From positions 1 to 12,171 of the forward strand of contig CAINWC010000253.1 in assembly GCA_903854305.1 (NCBI GenBank): DNA of 12,171 nt, written 5' to 3'. Origin of the DNA: an uncultured Pseudomonadota bacterium. GTDB lineage: Bacteria > Pseudomonadota > Gammaproteobacteria > Burkholderiales > Methylophilaceae. Position numbers and translations under genes: made by a program. The notes beneath the pieces were generated by a model that did not search any database, was not told the DNA's origin, and saw only the letters and a program-made list of their open reading frames with translations. Positions 1 to 9,131 of this stretch are shown one piece after another (within the stretch, counting starts at the first letter, position 1; each line of letters opens with the position of its first letter).

Positions 1-20
1 GTTAGTAAAACATAGTTAAT

Positions 21-58
21 AAAAAGGGTGTGCAAATTTTAATTTGCACACCCTTTTT
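21..58. terminator. Bidirectional intrinsic terminator, 18-bp perfect stem
   Basis: Positions 21-38 and 41-58 are exact reverse complements (18 bp) around a 2-nt centre. The core is GGGTGTGC/GCACACCC, flanked by A/T tracts, so either strand ends in a T run after the stem. It lies 33 nt beyond the stop of the minus-strand methyltransferase gene and should end the reductase-dapE-prmB-methyltransferase transcript. The symmetry would let it also stop transcription entering from the left, but no gene is visible there. Confidence 0.9.
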
Positions 59-91
59 ATTTGTATTCAAATACTATTTAAACCAAGTACT

Positions 92-1258
92 TTATAGCTT
101 AGCCAAACGCCATAAAGAGGTTACTTCAGCTTTACGCGCAGCATGTAGCGGATCGCTGGCATCTAATGTTTTGCCATGGCGTGCTTTTGTATCAGTTCTA
201 TCAATCGCCTTTAAGCCTGCTGCGGTTATCCAGCCCAGTAACTCTTCGCGCGTTCTTAAGCCTAAGTGTTCAGCAAAGTCTGACAAGATTAACCAGCCTT
301 CACCAGTATCGTTTAAATGTGCGCTTAAGCCATTTAAAAATCCTTTAAGCATTTGGCTTTTCTCATCGTATATTGCAGATTCTAGCGCTGAGCTAGGGTG
401 CGCTGGTAACCATGGCGGGTTGCAGACGATTAAATCTGCCTTGCCGTATTCTGCTTTCGGGTACAGGTTAGCTTCTAGCAATGTGACATTGTTTTTCAAA
501 CCGAGCAGATTGATATTTTTAAGTGCACAATCTAAAGCGCGATGTGAGTTGTCGGTAGCAATGATTTTTGTGACACCACGGTTTGCGAGTACGGCTGCAA
601 GCACGCCAGTGCCAGTGCCAATATCAAATGCAACATTGCAAGGCACAGGTAATGGCGCAACATCAACCAAATCTAGGTATTCACCACGAATCGGCGAGAA
701 TACACCGTAGCTTGGGAATATTTTATTGTTAATGACGCTAATCTCTACGCCATTTTTGCTCCACTCATAAGCGCCAACCAGGCCTAATATCTCACGTAAT
801 GAAACTACGATAGATTGGCTGCTTTTGCCGTAAGCATGTTCGCAAGCGGCTTTTACATCTGGTGCGCGGCGTAAGCTGATGTTGTAGCCCACGTTTAATT
901 CGATGACTAACATGCCCAAAATACGCGCTTTTTGTGATTGCCCTTGGCGATGCAAATGAAAAGCTTGCAGCATAGTATCGCCAGTTTTTTTCGGTTTTTT
1001 ACGCGGACGATCTATTCTGCGTGAAAGCGCTTGCATCAGCAGCTTGGCATTTTGAAAATCGCCACGCCAAAGTAGCGCGGTGCCTTCGCAACAAAGCTTA
1101 TAGGCATCATCTGCCTTGATAGTGTCATCGGCAATTAAGACTTTTTTTGGTACGGGCGCGTCATTTTCAGAGTGCCATACGCCGGTTTTGGTTTTACCAG
1201 CTTCTTGCCAACTAATGGTTTGGCTAACGGGTTTGCTAGTAGCTTGTGAAATATTCAA
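92..1258 (-). CDS. Class I SAM-dependent methyltransferase, NPPW type
   Basis: This 388-residue protein has the class I methyltransferase signatures: a glycine-rich SAM loop DIGTGTGV at residues 212-219, an acidic residue after strand 2 (TDNS, D236), and NPPW at 280-283. An NPP(Y/W/F) motif is typical of enzymes that methylate side-chain amides or exocyclic base nitrogens, for example the HemK/PrmB and RlmG/RsmC groups. The 200-residue N-terminal part is not a domain I can name; it holds a very basic patch at about 80-92 (RPRKKPKK) that could bind RNA or ribosomes. The substrate is unknown; a ribosomal or rRNA target is suggested by prmB 44 nt upstream. The start is TTG at 1258 with no clear Shine-Dalgarno. 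An in-frame ATT at 1261, with AGG about 8 nt upstream, is an alternative. No ATG fits. Confidence 0.85.
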   Translation of the reverse strand: MNISQATSKPVSQTISWQEAGKTKTGVWHSENDAPVPKKVLIADDTIKADDAYKLCCEGTALLWRGDFQNAKLLMQALSRRIDRPRKKPKKTGDTMLQAFHLHRQGQSQKARILGMLVIELNVGYNISLRRAPDVKAACEHAYGKSSQSIVVSLREILGLVGAYEWSKNGVEISVINNKIFPSYGVFSPIRGEYLDLVDVAPLPVPCNVAFDIGTGTGVLAAVLANRGVTKIIATDNSHRALDCALKNINLLGLKNNVTLLEANLYPKAEYGKADLIVCNPPWLPAHPSSALESAIYDEKSQMLKGFLNGLSAHLNDTGEGWLILSDFAEHLGLRTREELLGWITAAGLKAIDRTDTKARHGKTLDASDPLHAARKAEVTSLWRLAKL

Positions 1259-1274
1259 AATATGATTGCCTAAA

Positions 1275-1323
1275 GTAACGGTGATTTAGTGTAACGGTCG
1301 ATTTATTGTAACTGTGATTTAGT
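1275..1323. repeat. Three imperfect tandem copies of a 16-17-nt unit over the prmB stop codon
   Basis: Copies lie at 1275-1290 (GTAACGGTGATTTAGT), 1291-1307 (one inserted base and one substitution) and 1308-1323 (one substitution). On the minus strand the first copy met by the ribosome encodes the last residues of PrmB (TKSQLQ minus its end), the stop codon lies within the middle copy, and the rest fills most of the gap to the methyltransferase gene. It looks like local slippage or tandem duplication of a gene end. Confidence 0.75.
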
Positions 1324-2226
1324 CAGTAAAAATACAAATTCATTGCCTGATGAAACTTCTAACCAGGTAAATGCAATGTTTGGATATGCCGCTTCTAAGG
1401 CTTCGCGATTATGGCCGATTTCAACAATCAGTATGCCATCGTCGCTTAAGTAGTTGGCGGCTTCGTGCAGAATGGTGTGTGTGTGGTCTAAGCCAGCAAT
1501 GCCACTGCCTAAGGCGAGTTGCGGCTCGTTTTGGTATTCTGCCGGTAATGCTGCCATTGATGGCGCATCCACGTACGGTGGATTGCTGATGATGACATCG
1601 TATTTTTTACCGTTTAGCGCGCTAAACATATCAGACTTAATCGCGGTAATTTGCGTTTCTAAGCCATAGTTGGCAATGTTGATATTCGCCACATCAATCG
1701 CATCTTGTGAAATATCAATCACATCTATGGCCGCATTTGGGAAGGCATTGGCCAGCAAAATACCTAAACAGCCACTACCTGTGCAAAGGTCTGCTGCAGT
1801 TTCTATCATTTCTGGAAATTCAATCCAGGCGCTTAGGCTATCGGTATTCAATTCGTCATTACTTAAGTCGCTATTCAGCAACTCAGCAATAAATGAGCGT
1901 GGAATAAGCACGCGCTCATCCACGTAAAACTTAAGGCCATGCAACCAAGCTTCTTTAACCAAGTAAGCGGTGGGCGTGTGCTTGGTGATGCGCTGCTCAA
2001 TAAAGCTCGCAAGCTTGGTGCGCTCGGTTGAGGTTATTCTGGCATCTAAAAAATTGTTAAGCGTGTCCATCGGCAAATGCAGCGCGCTCATAATCAGCCA
2101 AACAGCTTCATCATAGGCGTTATCAGTGCCGTGACCATAAAATACGTCAGAGGCTTCAAATTGGCTCACAGCAAAGCGAATCCAGTCGCGAATGGTGATG
2201 ATTTCATCAATAGTGTTATTTGTCAT
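1303..2226 (-). CDS. prmB: PrmB, ribosomal protein L3 glutamine N5-methyltransferase
   Basis: A 307-residue member of the HemK/PrmB family, which transfers a methyl group from SAM to a glutamine side chain; PrmB acts on ribosomal protein L3 (Gln150 in E. coli). Visible signatures are the helical N-terminal domain (about 1-110) ending in the family sequence VLIPRS (107-112), the SAM loop DLCTGSGCLGI (146-156) and the catalytic NPPY (215-218), which binds the glutamine amide. PrmB rather than PrmC (release-factor enzyme) is favoured by the N-terminal pattern (WLIMSALHLP, TPTAYLVKEAW) and by the dapE neighbour. Length is normal. The ATG at 2226 lies 8 nt after the dapE stop, implying co-transcription. 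The stop codon lies in a small tandem repeat. Confidence 0.93.
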   Translation of the reverse strand: MTNNTIDEIITIRDWIRFAVSQFEASDVFYGHGTDNAYDEAVWLIMSALHLPMDTLNNFLDARITSTERTKLASFIEQRITKHTPTAYLVKEAWLHGLKFYVDERVLIPRSFIAELLNSDLSNDELNTDSLSAWIEFPEMIETAADLCTGSGCLGILLANAFPNAAIDVIDISQDAIDVANINIANYGLETQITAIKSDMFSALNGKKYDVIISNPPYVDAPSMAALPAEYQNEPQLALGSGIAGLDHTHTILHEAANYLSDDGILIVEIGHNREALEAAYPNIAFTWLEVSSGNEFVFLLTKSQLQ

Positions 2227-2234
2227 GACGTTCT

Positions 2235-3718
<1,484 letters not shown>

Positions 3719-3770
3719 GAATAAAGTCTTAGCGATGGTTGTTTTAAGCCACCGTTTTAATTAAAGACGT

Positions 3771-3776
3771 ATTTTA
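3771..3776 (-). promoter_or_regulatory. Candidate -10 box for the reductase-dapE-prmB operon
   Basis: On the minus strand the hexamer TAAAAT (5 of 6 matches to TATAAT) lies about 53 nt upstream of the reductase start. The hexamer 17 nt further upstream, TCTGCA, is a poor -35 (3 of 6 matches). The rest of the 168-bp gap holds only a weak inverted repeat (ATGCTTA at 3804-3810, TAAGCAT at 3828-3834). I see no convincing terminator for the GGDEF-EAL gene here. Confidence 0.3.
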
Positions 3777-3886
3777 ACAGTAATCCAGTAAAGTGCAGAA
3801 ATTATGCTTAAGTTGTTGAATTAAATGTAAGCATTGGCAATATAGCGTGAGTGCTAATTAAGCCGTTATTGGATATTTACCTGCTG

Positions 3887-5614
3887 CTAATCAACAATCT
3901 TTTTAAGTTCTTTAATAAAAGTTTGACCTGTTTCTTCAAAATGTAAAGTCAGGTTCTTTAGCAAACCGATCAGTCTTTCTTCGGGCAGTGGGCGTGAAAT
4001 CAAGAAACCTTGCATTTGGTCACAGCCAAGGTCTGTCAGCATTTTACGTTGCCCTTCAGTTTCAACGCCTTCAGCCACCACGTTTAATTCAAGCACGTGT
4101 GCAAGTTCAATAATCGCTTGCGTAATCCCGCGCGTTTTGTGATTAGTATCAATATCGCTAATAAAGCTTGGGTCTAATTTAAGTTCGCTTACCTTTAGAT
4201 TTTTTAGATAAGCTAAATTTGATGGATGGATGCCGAAGTCATCAATTGCTATTCTAATATCAGCGTTATTAAAGCGTTCTAGTAAGCTGTTAAATAAAGA
4301 TTCATTTCTAATCGCTGAATATTCAGAAATTTCAAATATAACGCTTGATGATGGCAGCTCAAAGCGCTGTAGCATGGAGGTAATGTCGCTGACCAAGTTA
4401 GCACTTCTTAGTTGTTGGTACGATAAGTTGATCGAAATGCTAAAAGGGGTTTCTAAAAATTTTAAATGGTGTAATGTCCTGCAGCTTTCTTCTATCACCC
4501 AGGCACTGATTGTGCTACTTAAGCCAAACCGTTCAGCGACGTGCATAAAGTCTGCTGGATGCAACAGACCTCTTACAGGATGTTGCCAGCGCAGTAGCGC
4601 CTCTGCGCCCACAGGTTCTCTGGTGATGCTATCTATTTTAATTTGAAAATGGAGTTTAAGCTCGTCGTTGGCAAGGGCGTTTTTTAGGTCATACTGTGTT
4701 TCCAGTAATTGATCTGAAGCTAAGGCAATTTCAGCATCAAAGAAGCGGAATTGATTTTTACCATCTTTTTTAGCCCGGTACATCGCAGTATCTGCTGCGC
4801 TAATCAGTTGACCAATGCTGCCGTCTCTCGGGAACATCGCCACGCCAATAGAGGCTGTTATGGCAAGCTCAGAGTGATTGGGAATCGTAATATCTCGAAT
4901 CGAGCTGACCATGCGCTCAATAATGATGATGCAATCTTCATCGGTTTTAACTTCTTCAATGATGGCAATAAACTCATCACCGCCAATGCGTGCAACTTCA
5001 TCGCAACCACGTACTGCGGCAACAAGTTTTTTTGCCACTTTTTGCAACACGTCATCGCCAGCTTGATGCCCAAGTACGTCATTGACTTGTTTAAAGTTAT
5101 CAATGTCCACAAAGGCTACAGCCAAGCTTGTTCCTGATCGTTCACTTCTTCTGCAGGCGGCTTCAAGGTGCTGCAATAAGGCGCGGCGGTTTGGCAGATG
5201 GGTCAGTGTATCTACCATGGCCATTTGAGATAATTTTTCTTTTGAATGGTTTACGGGAAGTTTTTTATTTCTTAAAAACAAATCAAGCATAGCCACTAAT
5301 AGCGTAGCTAAAATTAAACTGATGACGCATAAAGCCGTGGTGAGGAAAATTAAGGTGGGTTTATCGTGAATCGTGGCAACGCAAATGGCATGAATGAACC
5401 ATGCGCCGAGTGCTGTAATGACGATGCCGCTGGTTAACCACAGCTTAGCTTCAGTCGGTTTGCTAAACCATAATCTGGTCGTTAGTCGAAACGTAGTAAT
5501 CGAGGTGCCAAAAGCAACCATGAGCGCAATTGCGATTAACCAAAGATTATTGTTAATAATAAAACTTAGCATTATTTTTCTAATAAGTCGTGAATAGTCT
5601 TCACTTATTAGCAA
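3887..5614 (-). CDS. Membrane GGDEF-EAL cyclic-di-GMP turnover protein
   Basis: A 575-residue bifunctional-type protein. Three hydrophobic segments lie at about 23-42, 59-80 and 88-113. The GGDEF domain (about 130-295) has intact GGDEF at 211-215 and an allosteric I-site RxxD at 202-205, so diguanylate cyclase activity with product inhibition is plausible. The EAL domain (about 305-555) keeps E338 in EAL, N396, E428, D458-D459, K479, E515 and Q535, the usual metal-binding and catalytic set. Loop 6 is unusual: DDFGIHPSN instead of the common DDFGTGYSS, so phosphodiesterase activity or its control may be altered. The membrane part resembles half of an MHYT sensor (W72 and H75 in GAWFIHAI). The start is TTG at 5614, preceded by GGGGA; an ATG at 5572 would give 561 residues and still keep all membrane segments. 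Confidence 0.92.
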   Translation of the reverse strand: MLISEDYSRLIRKIMLSFIINNNLWLIAIALMVAFGTSITTFRLTTRLWFSKPTEAKLWLTSGIVITALGAWFIHAICVATIHDKPTLIFLTTALCVISLILATLLVAMLDLFLRNKKLPVNHSKEKLSQMAMVDTLTHLPNRRALLQHLEAACRRSERSGTSLAVAFVDIDNFKQVNDVLGHQAGDDVLQKVAKKLVAAVRGCDEVARIGGDEFIAIIEEVKTDEDCIIIIERMVSSIRDITIPNHSELAITASIGVAMFPRDGSIGQLISAADTAMYRAKKDGKNQFRFFDAEIALASDQLLETQYDLKNALANDELKLHFQIKIDSITREPVGAEALLRWQHPVRGLLHPADFMHVAERFGLSSTISAWVIEESCRTLHHLKFLETPFSISINLSYQQLRSANLVSDITSMLQRFELPSSSVIFEISEYSAIRNESLFNSLLERFNNADIRIAIDDFGIHPSNLAYLKNLKVSELKLDPSFISDIDTNHKTRGITQAIIELAHVLELNVVAEGVETEGQRKMLTDLGCDQMQGFLISRPLPEERLIGLLKNLTLHFEETGQTFIKELKKIVD

Positions 5615-5641
5615 CTTCTATTCCCCAAACCTTTAAGTCAG

Positions 5642-5658
5642 ACAAACTAGCAGTTTGT
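5642..5658. repeat. Inverted repeat in the leader of the GGDEF-EAL gene
   Basis: ACAAACT (5642-5648) and AGTTTGT (5652-5658) form a perfect 7-bp dyad with a 3-nt spacer, 28 nt upstream of the TTG start. It could be a small operator or an RNA hairpin near the ribosome binding site. No specific regulator is recognised. Confidence 0.45.
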
Positions 5659-5756
5659 GGGTAATTTAAATAAGCCATTTATTTTTAATTTACATACAAA
5701 ACAACTGGTTGACATGTTTTATTGGTTAATTATTTTTTACTTAAAATACCGTACAT

Positions 5757-5788
5757 TAAAAAACAAACACCCGCACAAGGCGGGTGTT
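5757..5788 (-). terminator. Intrinsic terminator downstream of dapD
   Basis: GC-rich arms AACACCCGC (5766-5774) and GCGGGTGTT (5780-5788) pair over 9 bp with a 5-nt loop. Read on the minus strand, the stem is followed by TTGTTTTTTAA, a good U tract. It lies about 90 nt beyond the dapD stop and separates dapD from the GGDEF-EAL gene. Confidence 0.8.
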
Positions 5789-5805
5789 GAAGGTAATTCT
5801 TTTGA

Positions 5806-5848
5806 TTTAGTGTCAAATAATTGACACTAAATGTACTTTAGTGACAAA
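5806..5848. repeat. 11-bp perfect palindrome plus a third half copy, downstream of dapD
   Basis: TTTAGTGTCAA (5806-5816) and TTGACACTAAA (5821-5831) are exact reverse complements with a 4-nt loop. A third copy of the half site with one change, TTTAGTGACAA, follows directly at 5838-5848. There is no T run after the stem on the minus strand, so it is not a simple terminator. It could be a 3'-end stabilising hairpin for the dapD mRNA or a protein binding site. The function is unknown. Confidence 0.6.
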
Positions 5849-5878
5849 TTTTGCTACTTAACTTTCATGCAAACATAC

Positions 5879-6706
5879 TTAAATGCCGCGTAATAATTCG
5901 TTAATACCCACTTTACCTAGTGTTTTTTCATCTACTTTTTTAACAATCACTGCGCAATAAAGGCTGTAAGTGCCATCTTTAGACGGTAAGTTGCCAGCAA
6001 CCACTACTGAACCAGCAGGAACACGACCATAAGTCACGCTACCTGTTTCACGGTCGTAAATTTTAGTTGATTGACCGATATACACGCCCATTGAAATCAC
6101 GCAGTTGTCTTCAACAATAACGCCTTCAACCACTTCAGAACGTGCACCGATAAAGCAATTATCACCAATGATCGTTGGGCCGGCTTGCACAGGTTCTAAC
6201 ACGCCACCGATGCCTACGCCACCAGATAAGTGTACATTTTTACCGATTTGCGCACATGAACCAACAGTCGCCCATGCATCGACCATCGTACCTTCACCTA
6301 CATACGCACCAATGTTGACGAATGAAGGTAAAAGAACCGCATTTTTGCCGATGAATGAACCGCGACGTACCATGGCACCAGGCACCACGCGGAAGCCGCC
6401 TGATTTAAAGTCTTCTTCAGTGTAATCAGCAAATTTTGCTGGTACTTTATCAAAATACTGCGTGCAGCCACCGTCTAACAATACATTGTCATCTAAGCGG
6501 AATGAAAGTAATACCGCCTTTTTTAGCCATTGATGGGTTTCCCAATTTTGAGTGTTGCCAATACGTGAAGCAACGCGTAATGTACCTGCATCAAGATCAG
6601 CAATGATGCTGGCTATAGCTTCTTTTAATTCTGGGCTGGCATTCGCTGGGTTAATGTTTGCGCGGTCTTCAAATGCGGCTTCAATGATATTTTGTAGTTG
6701 ACTCAT
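5879..6706 (-). CDS. dapD: DapD, tetrahydrodipicolinate N-succinyltransferase
   Basis: DapD uses succinyl-CoA to succinylate tetrahydrodipicolinate, the step that commits diaminopimelate synthesis to the succinylase branch which DapE later completes. The 275 residues match the usual length (E. coli 274). The N-terminal helical region (1-105) contains [19 protein letters not shown]. It is followed by a left-handed beta-helix of hexapeptide repeats (about 110-215: [30 protein letters not shown] and so on). The acidic residues D143 (MVDAW) and E191 (ARSEVVEG) match the catalytic pair of the family. The ATG at 6706 gives the expected N-terminus [12 protein letters not shown]; no strong ribosome binding site precedes it. 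Only 35 nt separate the start from the kup terminator, so its own promoter must overlap that hairpin or it depends on read-through. Confidence 0.97.
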   Translation of the reverse strand: MSQLQNIIEAAFEDRANINPANASPELKEAIASIIADLDAGTLRVASRIGNTQNWETHQWLKKAVLLSFRLDDNVLLDGGCTQYFDKVPAKFADYTEEDFKSGGFRVVPGAMVRRGSFIGKNAVLLPSFVNIGAYVGEGTMVDAWATVGSCAQIGKNVHLSGGVGIGGVLEPVQAGPTIIGDNCFIGARSEVVEGVIVEDNCVISMGVYIGQSTKIYDRETGSVTYGRVPAGSVVVAGNLPSKDGTYSLYCAVIVKKVDEKTLGKVGINELLRGI

Positions 6707-6740
6707 GATGATGTAGATAATATTCCAAAAATATACAGCG

Positions 6741-6778
6741 TAAAAAAGGGTAAAAAAGCAAAGACGCTATTTTACCCT
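6741..6778 (-). terminator. Intrinsic terminator downstream of kup
   Basis: On the minus strand AGGGTAAAATAGC (6778-6766) pairs with GCTTTTTTACCCT (6759-6747), giving a 13-bp stem with one T-T mismatch and a 6-nt loop, followed by a run of T. It lies 78 nt past the kup stop codon and 35 nt before the dapD start codon. Confidence 0.75.
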
Positions 6779-6842
6779 AATCTTATAAAAATCCAGAACC
6801 TAGGCTAAATTACGTTTTGCAAAATATTAAAATTTGTCAAAT

Positions 6843-6856
6843 ATACAGCGCTGTAT
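6843..6856. repeat. 14-bp perfect palindrome touching the kup stop codon
   Basis: ATACAGCGCTGTAT (6843-6856) has no spacer and reaches the last base of the kup stop codon. Its left part, extended to the 12-mer AAATATACAGCG (6839-6850), is repeated exactly at 6729-6740, just left of the kup terminator. The two copies are 110 nt apart. The function is unknown. Confidence 0.45.
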
Positions 6857-8739
6857 TAAAAAGACACCTGTGAACCAAGTTCAACTACACGATTCGGCGG
6901 TAGTTTAAATTGGTTGGTAATCGTCTCTGCGCTTCTAAATAAGCCGATAAAGATTTTTTTACGCCAGAACGCCATTTCTGTTTTTTCGCTGGAGATGAGG
7001 ATTTCCTTACCTACAAAAAATGACGTATCCATTGCATCTAAAATCAAGCCTTGTGGCGCACATAGTAATAAGTCTCGAGGTAAATCTGGCTCATCTTTAA
7101 AGCCATAATTTACCGTTACTTTATAAAACTCATGTGGTAACACTTGCACTTCAACACGTTCTTCAGTGGAACTGTGCGGGTAGTCTAAAAACTTAACCGT
7201 GAGTATCACTACTTTTTCGTGCAACACTTTGTTGTGTTTTAGGTTGTGTAGCATGGCGTGCGGAACACCATCCAAATTCGGTGTCATGAACAAGGCTGTG
7301 CCGTGTACGCGCGTGGGCGGATGTGCGCCAATCGCTTCAATAAATGGATCTAGCGCCATTGCATCATTTTTAAGGTGTTGATAAAGCAGCGTGCGCCCTG
7401 TTTTCCACGTGAGCATCAAGGTGAAAATCACAATGCCAATCGCTAAAGGTACCCATCCGCCATCAGGTATTTTTAATACGTTGGCACTAAAGAATGACAC
7501 ATCGACAATCAAAAACATCGTCACCAATGCGCCTGTGCGTACCTTGCTCCAACCCCAAATGTTATGGAATACGATGCCGGCTAATAAAGTGGTAATGACC
7601 ATGTCGCCAGTCACTGCAATGCCATACGCAGCAGCCAAGTTGCCAGATGATTTAAATGACAGCACTAATATCATCACGCCTAGCATCAAGCCCCAGTTAA
7701 CACGCGGCATATAGATTTGCCCTTCCTGGCTTTCAGAAGTATGTTCTACGTGCATGCGTGGTAAAAAACCGAGTTGCAGGGCTTGGCGTGAAACTGAAAA
7801 TGCACCGGTAATCACGGCTTGCGAGGCGATGACCGCTGCAAGTGTCGCTAAGATAATGAGTGGGAATAGCATCCATTCCGGAGCAAGTAGATAGAACGGG
7901 TTCTTAACGGCTTCAGGATTTTTTAAAATGAGCGCGCCTTGACCAAAGTAGTTAAAGATCAATGCGGGTAATACAAAACCAAACCAAGCGAGGCGAATCG
8001 GAAAACGCCCAAAATGTCCCATGTCGGCATATAAGGCTTCAGCGCCAGTTACCGCAAGCACCACCGCACCCAATGCCACAAAGGCTATCCACGGACTGAC
8101 AACAAAGAAATGAAAAGCATACATGGGGTTGAGTGCATGCAGAATTGTTGGATTTTGCAGAATACTTTGTATGCCCAATACGCCTAAAGTACCAAACCAA
8201 AGCAACATGATGGGACCAAAAAAAGCACCGACTAATGCGGTGCCTTTGCTTTGTGCCCAAAATAGAACAACGAGTACGATCAATGTGACTGGAATGATCA
8301 GCGGGTGCAACATCGGCGCCGCTAACTCTAAGCCTTCTACCGCAGAAAGCACTGAAATGGCGGGGGTAATCATGCCGTCAGCATAAAACATACAGGCACC
8401 TAAAATACCTAGCAGCATAATGGTATGTTGTTTTTTGACGTTGTCTGCCGCATTGTGGCTGGCCAACGCCAGCAAGGCCATAATGCCGCCTTCACCACGG
8501 TTATCTGCCCGCATAATAAACGCCACATATTTAACTGATACCACCATGATCAGCGCCCACACTATCAGCGATAATATGCCAAACATATTGGCTTCGGTCA
8601 ACGGTACAGGATGTGTACCTGCGGAGAATACTTCTTTGATAGTGTATAAAGGGCTTGTACCAATATCACCAAAAACTACGCCTAATGCGGCTAAAGTAAG
8701 TGCGGAGAGTTTTGTTTTACTGCCAGTAGGAGATGACAT
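6856..8739 (-). CDS. kup: Kup-family low-affinity potassium uptake protein
   Basis: Kup proteins bring potassium into the cell by K+/H+ symport across the inner membrane. With the ATG at 8739 the protein has 627 residues (E. coli Kup 622). Family signatures are GVVFGDIGTSPLYT (20-33, first membrane segment), DNRGEGGIMALLAL (about 79-92) and YADMGHFGRFP (237-247). About twelve hydrophobic segments fill the first 450 residues, followed by a soluble C-terminal domain of about 175 residues. I chose 8739 because the family normally starts roughly 20 residues before the GDIGTSPLYT motif. The frame extends upstream to an ATG at 8772 and a TTG at 8778, which would add 11 or 13 residues. None has a good ribosome binding site. 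The gene is transcribed divergently from the cytochrome cluster and ends at the terminator at 6741-6778. Confidence 0.96.
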   Translation of the reverse strand: MSSPTGSKTKLSALTLAALGVVFGDIGTSPLYTIKEVFSAGTHPVPLTEANMFGILSLIVWALIMVVSVKYVAFIMRADNRGEGGIMALLALASHNAADNVKKQHTIMLLGILGACMFYADGMITPAISVLSAVEGLELAAPMLHPLIIPVTLIVLVVLFWAQSKGTALVGAFFGPIMLLWFGTLGVLGIQSILQNPTILHALNPMYAFHFFVVSPWIAFVALGAVVLAVTGAEALYADMGHFGRFPIRLAWFGFVLPALIFNYFGQGALILKNPEAVKNPFYLLAPEWMLFPLIILATLAAVIASQAVITGAFSVSRQALQLGFLPRMHVEHTSESQEGQIYMPRVNWGLMLGVMILVLSFKSSGNLAAAYGIAVTGDMVITTLLAGIVFHNIWGWSKVRTGALVTMFLIVDVSFFSANVLKIPDGGWVPLAIGIVIFTLMLTWKTGRTLLYQHLKNDAMALDPFIEAIGAHPPTRVHGTALFMTPNLDGVPHAMLHNLKHNKVLHEKVVILTVKFLDYPHSSTEERVEVQVLPHEFYKVTVNYGFKDEPDLPRDLLLCAPQGLILDAMDTSFFVGKEILISSEKTEMAFWRKKIFIGLFRSAETITNQFKLPPNRVVELGSQVSF

Positions 8740-8972
8740 TAAAATGACTGTTAAATTTGATAAGAACGCCATTATCAATCAACTTAATATACTTAACCAA
8801 TATATTTTTTTAATAAGAGATCTTCCTGCTGGTTTTTTAAGTCTAAAAATTTACCCATTTCGTCATTTCCACGTAGATGGAAATCTATTGTAAATAGAGA
8901 CTTTTGCACCAAGCTAAATTGACTGCAATTTAAGTTGAAATTCCCAATTATCGTAGCCCAGAGTAACCTCTC

Positions 8973-8989
8973 TTGTCACAAAGTGACAA
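8973..8989. promoter_or_regulatory. Perfect dyad TTGTCAC-3-GTGACAA, candidate operator
   Basis: TTGTCAC (8973-8979) and GTGACAA (8983-8989) are exact inverted repeats around AAA. Short arms and a 3-nt spacer suit a dimeric DNA-binding protein better than a terminator, and no T run follows. It does not match the CRP (TGTGA-N6-TCACA) or FNR consensus. The site is about 234 nt upstream of the kup start and 259 nt upstream of the cytochrome start, so it could serve either gene. Confidence 0.4.
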
Positions 8990-9131
8990 TTCACCTTAAT
9001 GGTAGGCATGTCTGTGAGTTGAACTGTGTTAACAAATTTAGTTCGCGCCAGTTAAGGTTAAATATAATCTGTTGCATAAATACTACAAACTCACATTAAA
9101 TTACTTAAAATCAGGACTAGCCAACCAAAAA

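Noticed and set aside
30..710. Open frame of 226 codons on the plus strand
   Set aside because: It is antisense to the methyltransferase gene, starts inside the terminator hairpin, and its product shows no recognisable domain. The opposite strand encodes clear catalytic motifs.
4230..4646. Open frame of 138 codons antisense to the EAL domain
   Set aside because: It lies wholly opposite a conserved domain with intact motifs and its product is not recognisable.
5709..5736. TTGACA on the plus strand followed by an AT-rich -10-like hexamer and, further on, the 5766-5788 hairpin: possible small RNA
   Set aside because: The -10 is poor, the RNA would be only about 45 nt, and the hairpin has its T run on the minus strand, where it fits as the dapD terminator.
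8420..8893. Open frame of 157 codons on the plus strand at the 5' end of kup
   Set aside because: Most of it is antisense to conserved Kup membrane segments, it has no recognisable domain, and the part outside kup is too short to support it.
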